DNA from: Mesorhizobium sp. Pch-S
GTDB lineage: Bacteria; Pseudomonadota; Alphaproteobacteria; Rhizobiales; Rhizobiaceae
Length of the DNA: 64,000 nt
NCBI RefSeq assembly: GCF_004136315.1
Contig: NZ_CP029562.1
Coordinates: 3,743,501-3,807,500, forward strand
Direction: 5' to 3'
Shown: piece after piece, positions 15,264-23,861 of the stretch
Layout: each line of letters starts with the position of its first letter
Position numbering within the stretch: the first letter of the stretch is position 1
Position numbers and translations under genes: made by a program
Notes under the pieces: generated by a model
What the model saw: the letters and a program-made list of their open reading frames with translations, nothing else
Told to the model about the DNA's origin: nothing
Databases searched by the model: none

Positions 15264-16652
15264 ATGACCGAGACGGTCAAGCTCACATCCCCCATCGACG
15301 GCTCGATCTATGTCGAACGGCCGGTCGCGACGGACCAGGCCATCAACGCTGCTGTCGAGCGTGCCCGCACCGCGCAGGCCGACTGGGCGCGGCTGCCGGT
15401 GGCGGAGCGTGCCAAATACATGCTGAAGATGCTGGAAGCGCTGGTCGGCATGGCAGACGAGATCGTGCCGGAACTGGCCTGGCAGATGGGTCGTCCGGTG
15501 CGCTATGGCGGCGAGTTCGGCGGCGTCAAGGAACGCACGCAGTACATGGTCGAGATCGCCGAGCGCGCGCTGGCGCCGGTGCCCGCCTCCAATCCGAAGG
15601 ACGGTTTCCGCCGCTACGTGAAGAAGGATCCGCTCGGCGTTGTCATGGTGATCGCGCCGTGGAACTATCCCTATCTTACATCGGTCAACACCATCGTGCC
15701 GGCGCTCATTGCTGGTTCCACCGTCATCCTCAAGCACGCCGCGCAGACCTTGCTTGTCGGCGAGCGTTTCGCCAAGGCTTTCGAGGCTGCCGGACTGCCG
15801 AAACATGTCTTCCAGAACATCGTGCTCAACCATGCGCAGACCGAGAAGCTGCTGGGCTCCGGCAAGATCGACCATGTCAACTTCACCGGCTCGGTCGCCG
15901 GCGGGCGCGCCATCGAGAAGGCGGCGGCGGGCACCTTCATGACGCTTGGTCTCGAACTCGGCGGCAAGGACCCGGCCTATGTGCTGCCGGACGCCAAGCT
16001 CGACCACGCGGTCGCCAATCTCGTCGAAGGCGCCTTCTTCAATTCGGGCCAATGCTGCTGCGGCATCGAACGCGTCTATGTGCACGAGAAGGTCTATGAC
16101 GATTTCGTCGAGGGCTTCATCGCAGAGACCAAAAGCTATGTGCTGGGCAATCCGCTCGACCAGACGACCACGATGGGGCCGATGGCGCAGGCGCGTTTTG
16201 CCGACTTCATTCGCGAGCAGAAGGCCGAGGCATTGCGCAAGGGTGCAACCGCGCACATGAACACCAAGGACGCTGCGGACAAGGCCGGGTCTCCTTATCT
16301 GCCGGCCGAGGTCCTTACCAACGTCGATCACCAGATGAGCGTGATGCGCGAGGAGAGCTTCGGCCCTATCGTCGGCATCATGAAGGTGCGCAACGATGAG
16401 GAAGCGATCGCATTGATGAACGACAGCCCCTATGGGCTGACGGCCTCGATCTGGACAGCCGACACCGACCGTGCCGTCGCCATCGGCGATCGCGTCGAGA
16501 CCGGCACCGTCTTCATGAACCGTTGCGACTATCTCGATCCGGCGCTGGTGTGGACCGGCGTCAAGGACACCGGCAAGGGCGCGGCACTGTCGCAGATCGG
16601 CTATGACAACCTGACCCGGCCGAAGAGCTACCATTTGCGCGAGAAGGTATGA
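15264..16652 (+). CDS. NAD(P)-dependent aldehyde dehydrogenase
   Basis: 462 residues. The second ATG is chosen because AAGGAC lies six bases upstream of it; an in-frame ATG at 15249 adds five residues. Family motifs: IAPWNYPYLTSVNTIVPALI (cofactor strand and Asn), FTGSVAGGRAIEKAAAG, the catalytic Glu in LELGGKDPAYV, the catalytic Cys in FFNSGQCCCG and EESFGPIVGI. It would oxidise the aldehyde formed by the iron alcohol dehydrogenase or from a gamma-glutamyl intermediate. It overlaps the DUF2569 gene by four bases (ATGA), a sign of translational coupling. The substrate is inferred from context only. Confidence 0.9.
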   Translation: MTETVKLTSPIDGSIYVERPVATDQAINAAVERARTAQADWARLPVAERAKYMLKMLEALVGMADEIVPELAWQMGRPVRYGGEFGGVKERTQYMVEIAERALAPVPASNPKDGFRRYVKKDPLGVVMVIAPWNYPYLTSVNTIVPALIAGSTVILKHAAQTLLVGERFAKAFEAAGLPKHVFQNIVLNHAQTEKLLGSGKIDHVNFTGSVAGGRAIEKAAAGTFMTLGLELGGKDPAYVLPDAKLDHAVANLVEGAFFNSGQCCCGIERVYVHEKVYDDFVEGFIAETKSYVLGNPLDQTTTMGPMAQARFADFIREQKAEALRKGATAHMNTKDAADKAGSPYLPAEVLTNVDHQMSVMREESFGPIVGIMKVRNDEEAIALMNDSPYGLTASIWTADTDRAVAIGDRVETGTVFMNRCDYLDPALVWTGVKDTGKGAALSQIGYDNLTRPKSYHLREKV

Positions 16653-17173
16653 GCCAGGAAGGGCCAAATCCGAACCCGATCGCCGGGAACCCCCGAGGGG
16701 ACTTGAACCGTCCTCTTCAGGACGGTCCTGTCGGTCTGGGCGGTTGGCTGATCCTGCCGATCATCGGACTGCTGGTAACACCGCTGCGCGGCGTATTTCA
16801 TCTGGCAGGTTACGGAGGGCTGCTGGCGTCGATGCAGCGGCTGCCAGGCAGTCTGTCGGCTTTCCTGGTGCTGGAGTTTGTCGGCAACATCGTTGTCCTG
16901 ATCGTGCTGCCCGTCATCCTGCTGGTGCTGCTGTTCCGGAAGAGCGCCTCCTTTCAACGCCTGTTCGTCCTATGGGCTGCCGGAGGCCTGGCCTTCATCG
17001 TCCTCGATCTGATCGGGACGCAGGTCCTTTTCGGCGATCTCATGGAGGCAACCAATCAGCCGCTGCTGGATGAGCAGACGACAATAGAACTCCTCCGCAG
17101 CGTGGTCTTTTCGGTGATCTGGATACCGTACATGAGGCTCTCGCGACGCGTCGCCAACACATTCACCACTTGA
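16649..17173 (+). CDS. DUF2569 family membrane protein
   Basis: 174 residues. After a hydrophilic head comes GGWLILPIIGLLVTPLRG, then three further hydrophobic segments (about 72-93, 100-122, 148-164), the four-helix pattern of DUF2569 proteins. No catalytic motif is visible and the family has no agreed function. It is wedged between the aldehyde dehydrogenase (4-base overlap) and the iron alcohol dehydrogenase (24 bases), so it is co-expressed with the catabolic enzymes. Whether it helps transport or is incidental cannot be told. Confidence 0.75.
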   Translation: MSQEGPNPNPIAGNPRGDLNRPLQDGPVGLGGWLILPIIGLLVTPLRGVFHLAGYGGLLASMQRLPGSLSAFLVLEFVGNIVVLIVLPVILLVLLFRKSASFQRLFVLWAAGGLAFIVLDLIGTQVLFGDLMEATNQPLLDEQTTIELLRSVVFSVIWIPYMRLSRRVANTFTT

Positions 17174-17197
17174 ATTCATCCAACAGGCAAACAACAC

Positions 17198-18370
17198 ATG
17201 TCCAAACTCGTCTCGAAATGGAACTACCCCACCACCGTGCGTTTCGGCGCGGGCCGGATCTCGGAATTGCCGGATGCGCTGGCTGCGACCGGCATCAAGA
17301 AGCCGCTGTTCGTCACCGATCCGGGGCTCGCCAAATTGCCGGTTGTCGCTTCCACGCTCAAGATCCTCGATGAGGCGAAAGTTCCCTACGCCGTCTTTTC
17401 GGAAGTGAAGCCGAACCCGATCGAGTCCAACCTCACGGCCGGCATCGCGGCGTTCAAGAAGGGCAAGCATGACGGCGTCATCGCCTTCGGAGGCGGCTCG
17501 GCACTCGACCTTGCCAAGCTGATCGCCTTCCAGGCTGGCCAGACCCGCCCAGTCTGGGATTTCGAGGATATTGGCGACTGGTGGACGCGGGCGAACTCCG
17601 ACGCCATCGTGCCGATCGTTGCCGTGCCGACCACTGCTGGCACAGGCTCGGAAGTCGGTCGCGCTGGCGTCATCACCCACGAGGAGAGCCATACCAAGAA
17701 GGTGATCTTCCATCCGAAGATGTTGCCGGGCATCGTCATTGCCGATCCTGCGCTGTCGGTCGGCATGCCAGCCTTCATCACCGCCGGAACCGGCATGGAC
17801 GCGCTCGCCCATTGTCTGGAGGCCTATTGCGCACCTGGCTATCATCCGATGGCCGACGGCATTGCGGTTGAGGGCGTGCGGCTGGTGTTCGAGAACCTGC
17901 CCAAGGCCTATGCCAACGGCAAGGACCTGACCGCCCGCGCGCACATGATGAGCGCGGCTGCCATGGGCGCCACCGCTTTCCAGAAGGGGCTGGGCGCGAT
18001 CCACTCGCTGTCGCATCCGATCGGCGCGCTCTACGATACCCACCACGGCATGACCAACGCTGTCTTCATGCCTTATGTGCTTGCCTTCAACCGCGATGCC
18101 ATCGAGGGCAAGATCGAGCGTCTGGCCGCCTATTGCGGCATCAAGGGCGGCTTCGACGGCTTCGCCAAGGCCATCATCAAGTTGCGCAAGGAACTCAAGG
18201 TTCCCCATACGCTCGGTGGCCTGATCAAGGGGCTGGACATGGACAAGAAGCGCAAGGCGCTGATCGCCGATATGGCGATCGTCGACCCGACCGCCGGCGG
18301 CAATCCTGTTAAGCTGACCAAGAAGGCGGCGCTGTCGCTGCTGGAAAACTCTTTGTCGGGAACGGTATAA
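17198..18370 (+). CDS. Iron-containing alcohol dehydrogenase
   Basis: 390 residues of the group III (iron-activated) dehydrogenases. The cofactor domain has VTDPGLAKLP and IAFGGGSALDLAKLIAF. The metal region has TTAGTGSEVGRAGVI, then GTGMDALAHCLEAYC and AIHSLSHPIGALYDTHHGMT, with the conserved His ligands. These enzymes oxidise primary alcohols, diols or amino alcohols with NAD+. As the last gene of the RpiR-associated operon it would supply the alcohol-to-aldehyde step ahead of the aldehyde dehydrogenase. Two palindromic hairpins follow the stop. Confidence 0.9.
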   Translation: MSKLVSKWNYPTTVRFGAGRISELPDALAATGIKKPLFVTDPGLAKLPVVASTLKILDEAKVPYAVFSEVKPNPIESNLTAGIAAFKKGKHDGVIAFGGGSALDLAKLIAFQAGQTRPVWDFEDIGDWWTRANSDAIVPIVAVPTTAGTGSEVGRAGVITHEESHTKKVIFHPKMLPGIVIADPALSVGMPAFITAGTGMDALAHCLEAYCAPGYHPMADGIAVEGVRLVFENLPKAYANGKDLTARAHMMSAAAMGATAFQKGLGAIHSLSHPIGALYDTHHGMTNAVFMPYVLAFNRDAIEGKIERLAAYCGIKGGFDGFAKAIIKLRKELKVPHTLGGLIKGLDMDKKRKALIADMAIVDPTAGGNPVKLTKKAALSLLENSLSGTV

Positions 18371-18380
18371 GAGACGCGCG

Positions 18381-18504
18381 AGACAGGTGCGACTGTCTTT
18401 CGCAAGCTTGCGAAAAATAAGAAAAGCAAGGGGAACGAAAGGGCTGGGAGGAGGCGCCAGAAAGTTTAGCCGGAAAATGATTGGGCACCCGATTGCGGGT
18501 GTCC
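18381..18504. terminator. Palindromes and hairpins between the catabolic operon and the ABC operon
   Basis: Three structures in a 260-base gap: AGACAG/CTGTCT (18381-18398); the perfect 18-base palindrome TTTCGCAAGCTTGCGAAA (18398-18415), followed by AAAAATAAG; and a nine-pair stem GGGCACCCG / CGGGTGTCC with loop ATTG (18483-18504). None has a proper T tract in the gene direction. Together they could end the upstream transcript or control entry into the importer operon. The rest of the gap shows only the importer ribosome binding site (GGAGAG near 18620). Confidence 0.45.
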
Positions 18505-18630
18505 GGCAGTTGTAGTTAACTTTTTCCAGCCCTTCGGGGCGCGGGGGCGGTCCGCCTTCATCGGACTGTCATATATCGAGGATACCAGCCAGTTGCTGGC
18601 GTCCCACGGCGCAGTTCAACGGAGAGACAA

Positions 18631-19737
18631 ATGTTCAGATTCACGGGAAAAGTGCTTTCCCTTACGGCAGTGGCCCTGATGGTCACGACGGCGATTTCGT
18701 CAGCCGAGCCTTCAGCTGAGCTCGTTGCCGCGGCCAAGGCCGAAGGTCAGCTCACCACGATCGCGCTGCCGCACGACTGGTGCGGTTACGGCGCCGTCAT
18801 CGACGCCTTCAAGGCCAAGTATCCGGAAATCAAGGTCAACGAACTCAACCCCGATGCTGGTTCGGGCGATGAGATCGAGGCGATCAAGGCCAACAAGGAC
18901 AACAAGGGTCCGCAGGCACCTGACGTCATCGACGTCGGCCTCTCCTTCGGTCCGTCCGCCAAGAAGGACGGTCTGATTCAGCCATACAAGGTCTCGACCT
19001 GGGACTCGATCCCTGACAGCGCCAAGGATGCCGAAGGCTTCTGGTACGGCGACTATTACGGCGTCCTGTCCTTCATGGTGAACAAGGACCTGGTCAAGAA
19101 CATCCCGGCCGACTGGGACGATCTGCTGAAGCCGGAATACGCCAACTCGGTTGCGCTGGCCGGTGATCCGCGCGCTTCCAACCAGGCGATCCAAGCGGTT
19201 CACGCAGCCGGTCTCGCTTCCGGCGCTGCTGCCGGCAAGGCCGCCGGCGAAGCTGGCCTCGAGTTCTTCAAGAAGCTCAACGCTGCCGGCAACTTCGTTC
19301 CGGTCATCGGCAAGCCGGCGACGCTGGCCCAGGGCCAGACGCCGATCCTGATCAACTGGGACTACAACAACCTGTCGGGTCGCGACACGCTGAACGGCAA
19401 CCCGCCGACCGAGATCGTGATCCCGGCCAAGGGCGTCGTTGCCGGTGTCTACGTGCAGGCGATCAGCGCCTACGCACCGCATCCGAACGCTGCCAAGCTG
19501 TGGATGGAACACCTCTATTCCGACGAAGGCCAGATCGGCTGGCTCAAGGGCTATTGCCACCCGATCCGCTTCAATGATCTCGCCAAGAACGGCAAGATCC
19601 CGCAGGAACTGCTCGACAAGCTGCCGCCGGCCGCTGCCTACGAAAAGGCTGTGTTCCCGACGCTGGACGAGCAGGGTGCCGCCAAGGAAGCGATCACCAA
19701 GAACTGGGACTCGGCGGTCGGCGCCAACGTCAAGTAA
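18631..19737 (+). CDS. ABC transporter substrate-binding protein (polyamine/iron-type)
   Basis: 368 residues with a Sec signal peptide (KVLSLTAVALMVTTAISSAE, cleavage near residue 26), so periplasmic. It resembles the extracellular solute-binding family that serves spermidine/putrescine, Fe(III) and 2-aminoethylphosphonate importers: LTTIALPHDWCGYGAVIDAF, DAGSGDEIEAIKANKDNKGP, ILINWDYNNLSGRD, AYAPHPNAAKLWMEHLYSDE. The ligand is not identifiable. Because it directly follows an amine-type catabolic operon, an amine or aminophosphonate is possible, but the importer has its own upstream region. A hairpin separates it from the permease genes. Confidence 0.85.
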   Translation: MFRFTGKVLSLTAVALMVTTAISSAEPSAELVAAAKAEGQLTTIALPHDWCGYGAVIDAFKAKYPEIKVNELNPDAGSGDEIEAIKANKDNKGPQAPDVIDVGLSFGPSAKKDGLIQPYKVSTWDSIPDSAKDAEGFWYGDYYGVLSFMVNKDLVKNIPADWDDLLKPEYANSVALAGDPRASNQAIQAVHAAGLASGAAAGKAAGEAGLEFFKKLNAAGNFVPVIGKPATLAQGQTPILINWDYNNLSGRDTLNGNPPTEIVIPAKGVVAGVYVQAISAYAPHPNAAKLWMEHLYSDEGQIGWLKGYCHPIRFNDLAKNGKIPQELLDKLPPAAAYEKAVFPTLDEQGAAKEAITKNWDSAVGANVK

Positions 19738-19751
19738 TTTGCTGATGATTG

Positions 19752-19776
19752 TCCGGGCGGCCCCGCGCCGCCCGGA
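19752..19776 (+). terminator. Hairpin after the binding-protein gene
   Basis: Ten-base stem TCCGGGCGGC / GCCGCCCGGA with loop CCCGC, followed by TTCTTC, 14 bases after the stop. Such structures after binding-protein genes usually stabilise the abundant upstream mRNA and reduce read-through to the permeases. Confidence 0.6.
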
Positions 19777-19802
19777 TTCTTCATAGGTAGAGACAGGCCG
19801 GC

Positions 19803-20714
19803 ATGACTGATATCAGCCTTTCAGGACCGGCTGCTGCCGGGAAAACCCTACCGCCGGCGCAGGCGCGCGCGACGCGGTTGCCGACGCAATGGCTGGGCGT
19901 GGCCCCGTTCATCATCTTCGCGCTGATGTTCCTGATCCTGCCGACGCTGTATCTGATTGTAGGCGCATTCCAGAACGTGGACGGCGCCTTTACCCTGGAA
20001 AACATTGTCGAGCTTTCGCAGCCGACGATCCTTGCCGCCTACTGGATCTCGATCAAGGTCTCCGTTGCGTCGTCGCTTCTCGGTGCGTTCATCGGTCTGG
20101 CGATCGCCATCGCGATCGTGCGCGGCGGCCTGCCGAACTGGACCCGTTCCGCGACGCTCACCTTCTCCGGGGTTGCCTCGCAATTCGCCGGCGTGCCGCT
20201 GGCCTTTGCCTTTCTCGCGACGCTGGGCCGCTTGGGCCTCGTCACGGTGCTTCTGCGCTCGGTCGGTTTCGATCTCTACCAGCACGGCTTCAACGTGCTT
20301 TCCTTCTGGGGCCTGACGCTCACCTATCTCTACTTCCAGATTCCGCTGATGGTCGTGATCATCACGCCGGCGATCGACGGCATCCGGAGGGAATGGGGAG
20401 AGGCCGCTGCCACGCTTGGTGCCACCCAGTGGCAATACTGGCGCATGGTCGTCATCCCGGTGATCTGGCCGAGTTTCCTCGGTACGGTCATCCTGCTCTT
20501 CGCCAATGCATTTGGCGCGATCGCCACCGCTTACGCGCTGACCGGTTCGTCACTCAACATCGTTCCGATCGTGCTCTATGCACAGATCCGCGGCGACGTG
20601 CTGCACAATGCCAATCTGGGCTACGCCATTGCCTTCGGCATGATCTTCATCACCGGGCTCGCCAATGTCTTCTACATCTGGTTCCGGACCCGTTCGGAAA
20701 GGTGGCTGAAATGA
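19803..20714 (+). CDS. ABC transporter permease, PotB/CysU type
   Basis: 303 residues with six hydrophobic helices after a cytoplasmic head. The binding-protein-dependent permease loop (EAA motif) is EWGEAAATLGATQWQYWRMV with VVIPVIWPSFLG. The pattern FNVLSFWGLTLTYLYFQIPL fits the polyamine/iron-type inner-membrane subunits. It pairs with the next permease (stop and start overlap as ATGA) and with the ATPase at 21523. Confidence 0.9.
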   Translation: MTDISLSGPAAAGKTLPPAQARATRLPTQWLGVAPFIIFALMFLILPTLYLIVGAFQNVDGAFTLENIVELSQPTILAAYWISIKVSVASSLLGAFIGLAIAIAIVRGGLPNWTRSATLTFSGVASQFAGVPLAFAFLATLGRLGLVTVLLRSVGFDLYQHGFNVLSFWGLTLTYLYFQIPLMVVIITPAIDGIRREWGEAAATLGATQWQYWRMVVIPVIWPSFLGTVILLFANAFGAIATAYALTGSSLNIVPIVLYAQIRGDVLHNANLGYAIAFGMIFITGLANVFYIWFRTRSERWLK

Positions 20715-21502
20715 AGTCCGGCAAGTTCTGGGCCTGGGTCACTTTTATCCTCGGCGCCGCTTACTTCTTTGTTCCGCTGATCGCGACGATGGAGTTCTCC
20801 ATGCGCATGAAGCGCGGAGAATATTCGTTCGAGGCCTACAGGGTGGTGCTCGGCGATGCACGCTTCCAGGAAAGCTTCACTTTCTCGGTGGTGGCCGCCG
20901 TCTTCACCATCATCCTTGGCGTTCTGCTGGTGGTGCCTACCGCCTATTGGATCAGGCTGCGCCTGCCGCAGCTCCGGCCAGTGGTCGAGTTCGTGACGCT
21001 GCTGCCGCTGGTCATTCCGGCGATCGTCATCGTCTTCGGCTACATTCGCATGTACGGCTCGAATTCGCCGCTGCCGTTCCTGTCGAGCGACATGGGTACC
21101 AATGCGCTGCTGGTCATCGGCTATGCAACGCTGGCGCTGCCTTACATGTACCGCGCCGTCGACACCGGCTTGCGGACGATCGACGTGCGCACCCTGACCG
21201 AGGCCGCGCAGATCCTGGGCGCGGGCTGGACCACGATCATCAGCCGCGTCATCCTGCCCAACGTGCTGATCGCCGTGCTCTCTGGCGCCTTCCTGACCTT
21301 TGCCATCGTCATCGGCGAATTCACCATAGCCAGCTTGCTCAACCGCCCGGCCTTCGGCCCGTATCTGCAGAATATCGGTGCCAACCGTGCCTATGAGCCG
21401 GCGGCGCTCGCCATCATCGCTTTCGTCATCACCTGGGGTTGCATGTCTGTCATCCAGGTGCTTTCCCGTTTCGCGCCGAAATCGGCCAACCGCCCGAATT
21501 GA
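20711..21502 (+). CDS. ABC transporter permease, PotC type
   Basis: 263 residues from the ATG overlapping the preceding stop; a much longer reading in this frame crosses the first permease gene and is not real. Six hydrophobic helices. The EAA loop reads LTEAAQILGAGWTTIISRVI with LPNVLIAVLSGAFL. It forms the heterodimeric membrane channel with the preceding permease. The distinctive segment MRMKRGEYSFEAYRVVLGDA follows the first helix, as in PotC-like subunits. Confidence 0.9.
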   Translation: MKSGKFWAWVTFILGAAYFFVPLIATMEFSMRMKRGEYSFEAYRVVLGDARFQESFTFSVVAAVFTIILGVLLVVPTAYWIRLRLPQLRPVVEFVTLLPLVIPAIVIVFGYIRMYGSNSPLPFLSSDMGTNALLVIGYATLALPYMYRAVDTGLRTIDVRTLTEAAQILGAGWTTIISRVILPNVLIAVLSGAFLTFAIVIGEFTIASLLNRPAFGPYLQNIGANRAYEPAALAIIAFVITWGCMSVIQVLSRFAPKSANRPN

Positions 21503-21522
21503 GCCCCGAGAAAGTCCAGCCC

Positions 21523-22587
21523 ATGGCCGATCCATTCCTCTCGATCCAGCATGTGAAGAAAAGCTTCGGGCCCACGACGGTCGTAGAGGATTTCAACCTC
21601 GATATCGAGCGGGGCGAGTTCGTCTCTTTCCTCGGCCCATCGGGTTGCGGCAAGACGACGGTGCTGCGCATGGTCGCCGGTTTTGAGGAGCCGACCGCGG
21701 GCTCGATCATCGTCGGCGGCAAGGACGTGACCCGGCTGAAGCCCAATCAGCGCAATGTCGGCATGGTGTTCCAGGCCTATGCGCTGTTTCCGAACCTGAC
21801 GGTAGCGCAGAATGTCGCTTTCGGCCTCAAGGTCGCCGGCGTCGCCAAGGCCGAGAGTGACCGGCGCGTGGGCGAGATGCTGGAATTGATCAAGCTGCCG
21901 CAACTGGGCGATCGTTATCCCTACCAGCTGTCCGGTGGCCAGCAGCAGCGCGTCGCTCTGGCCCGCGCGCTGGCGCCAAAGCCGAAACTGCTGCTTCTCG
22001 ATGAGCCGCTGTCGGCGCTGGATGCCAAGGTGCGTGTGTCGCTGCGCGATGAAATCAGAGCGATCCAGAAGGAGCTGGGCATCACCACAATCTTCGTCAC
22101 GCACGACCAGGAAGAGGCGCTGTCGATTTCGGACCGCATCGCGGTGATGTATGGCGGCAGGGCCGAGCAGGTCGGTGCGCCATTCGAGATCTACAATCGC
22201 CCCGCCACCAAATTCGTCGCGAATTTCGTCGGGACGCTCAACGTGCTGGAGGGCGTGGTCAGCGATGCCGGTTCCGGCCGCGTGCGCATCAATGCCGAGG
22301 AGATCGGTCTGAAGGGCAAGCTGAACGGCTCGAAGACCGGTGACACACTTTCGCTGGCGCTGCGACCTGAAGCGATCGCGCTGGGACCGCGCCCGGGCCA
22401 CGATGCCACTTTGTCCGGCGAGATCGCCGACGTGCATTTCCTCGGTTCGGTGATCCGTGTCAGGGTCGGCATCGGAGCTTCGAAGATTTCGCTCGACACC
22501 TTCAACAATTCCTCGACGCCGCCGCCGAATGTCGGCGACAAGGCAGAGATCTCCTTCTCCTCCGGCGACGTGCTGGTCCTGCACTGA
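21523..22587 (+). CDS. ABC transporter ATP-binding protein, PotA/FbpC type
   Basis: 354 residues from the ATG after the permease stop; longer in-frame starts lie in the permease. Walker A GPSGCGKTT (about 38-46), Q-loop MVFQAYALFPNLT, signature LSGGQQQR, Walker B LLLLDEPLSALD, switch His in FVTHDQEEA, then a C-terminal TOBE region ending near SFSSGDVLVLH. It drives the importer encoded at 18631-21502. The C-terminal domain suits the polyamine/iron/sulfate group. It is followed by a strong hairpin. Confidence 0.92.
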   Translation: MADPFLSIQHVKKSFGPTTVVEDFNLDIERGEFVSFLGPSGCGKTTVLRMVAGFEEPTAGSIIVGGKDVTRLKPNQRNVGMVFQAYALFPNLTVAQNVAFGLKVAGVAKAESDRRVGEMLELIKLPQLGDRYPYQLSGGQQQRVALARALAPKPKLLLLDEPLSALDAKVRVSLRDEIRAIQKELGITTIFVTHDQEEALSISDRIAVMYGGRAEQVGAPFEIYNRPATKFVANFVGTLNVLEGVVSDAGSGRVRINAEEIGLKGKLNGSKTGDTLSLALRPEAIALGPRPGHDATLSGEIADVHFLGSVIRVRVGIGASKISLDTFNNSSTPPPNVGDKAEISFSSGDVLVLH

Positions 22588-22608
22588 GCAGTTTCATTTC
22601 CGCAAGAC

Positions 22609-22647
22609 GTGCGGGCGCCTACCTCGGAGTGAGGTGGGCGCCCGCAC
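22609..22647 (+). terminator. Long GC-rich hairpin ending the ABC operon
   Basis: 17-base stem (GTGCGGGCGCC-TACCTC against GAGGTG-GGCGCCCGCAC, one G-T wobble) with loop GGAGT, 21 bases after the ATPase stop, followed only by TGCTTT. It is probably a terminator with a weak T tract. Confidence 0.65.
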
Positions 22648-22959
22648 TGCTTTGGAGCTGCGCCTAACGAAAAACCAGACGGTCCGGCGGTTCGGTCTGC
22701 AAAGCCACCGGGCCGAAGGCACTTGTTTACCCCATCTCCCATGGACAAAACGAGCCGCCAGCTTCTCTGAAATGGCGGTTGACCGGGCCGTTCATCGATC
22801 ATCTGGTCCAAGCTCTCATGCGCCGGCTGTACATTGCGGCCTGCTGCGCAAGGGCGTATTGCGGGCATAAGAGCTGAGCCGGATAACGAATTTTGGACTG
22901 ATCCGGCGAGTGTCTGTGCGTCCGAAGGCGGGCGTGCTGCGTGAAGGGACCGGATACGC
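22648..22959. other. Gap without a recognised feature
   Basis: About 310 bases between the ABC-operon hairpin and the EamA gene. Short frames here do not resemble proteins. I see no repeat, tRNA or convincing promoter; the last part presumably holds the EamA promoter. Confidence 0.4.
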
Positions 22960-23793
22960 ATGAGCCTTGCCGTCTTCCTCGCCGTGCTGGCCGCTGCCGC
23001 CATGCACGCAAGCTGGAATGCGATGGTGAAGGTGCATCTCGACCGTTTCCTGTCGGTTACGGTTCTGACGCTGGGCATGGCTTCGATGGCATTGCTGGCG
23101 GTGCCCTTTGTCGAATTTCCCAAAGCCGAAGTATGGCCGTGGATTCTTGCCTCGACCATGTTCCATATGGGCTACAAGCTCTGCCTGATCGGCGCATACA
23201 AGGCTGGCGATCTTGCCCAGACCTATCCGCTGGCGCGCGGTACTGCTCCCTTGCTCGCTGCCATAGGTGGCATCTTCGTCGTTTCCGAAGTGCCCGGGCC
23301 GCTGTCGATCATCGGTATCCTGCTCCTGTGCGCCGGCACGCTGGTGATGTCGTTTCGCGGCGGCGGTCATCTGGAAAAGCTCAATCTGCACGCCGTCGGC
23401 TATGCGCTTGCTACCTCCGTCTTCATCGCCAGCTACACTTTGTCCGACGGCAGTGGCGCGCGGCTCGCGGCCAGCGCCTCGAGCTATGCGGTCCACCTGT
23501 TCCTCGCAGACGGCATCTGGTCGCTGATCCTGTGCCTGGCCGTGCGCGGACCGCAATCACTGCCGGCCATGGCGCGCGACTGGAAGGTCGGCGCCATCAC
23601 GGGAGGTCTGAGTGGCACCGCCTACTGGATCGTGATGTGGGCGATGACCAAGGCGCCGATCGCCACCGTGGCGTCCCTGCGCGAAAGCTCGATCCTGTTC
23701 GCCATGCTGATCTCCGTCTTCGCGCTCGGCGAAAAGATGACGGTGTGGCGCAGTGCGGCGGCACTTGGCATTGTCGCCGGCGTCGGGCTTTGA
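22960..23793 (+). CDS. EamA/DMT family transporter
   Basis: 277 residues with about ten hydrophobic helices in two similar halves, as expected of EamA (drug/metabolite) proteins. The first half begins MSLAVFLAVLAAAAMHASWN and contains YKAGDLAQTYPLARGTAPLL, and the second contains KAPIATVASLRESSILFAML, the matching family motif. The substrate is unknown; relatives export amino acids or metabolites. It stands alone between the two ABC systems. No strong ribosome binding site precedes the ATG. Confidence 0.82.
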   Translation: MSLAVFLAVLAAAAMHASWNAMVKVHLDRFLSVTVLTLGMASMALLAVPFVEFPKAEVWPWILASTMFHMGYKLCLIGAYKAGDLAQTYPLARGTAPLLAAIGGIFVVSEVPGPLSIIGILLLCAGTLVMSFRGGGHLEKLNLHAVGYALATSVFIASYTLSDGSGARLAASASSYAVHLFLADGIWSLILCLAVRGPQSLPAMARDWKVGAITGGLSGTAYWIVMWAMTKAPIATVASLRESSILFAMLISVFALGEKMTVWRSAAALGIVAGVGL

Positions 23794-23861
23794 GACTGGG
23801 CTGAGCGTAGCAAAAGCCTCTTTTGCAAAGAGGGACGGAATGCCGATGACTTCCGTCGCTG

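Noticed and set aside
16686..16724. tRNA-like T-arm sequence (complement of ccccgaggggacttgaacc)
   Set aside because: No acceptor stem or anticodon arm can be built round it, and it lies within the start of the DUF2569 gene.
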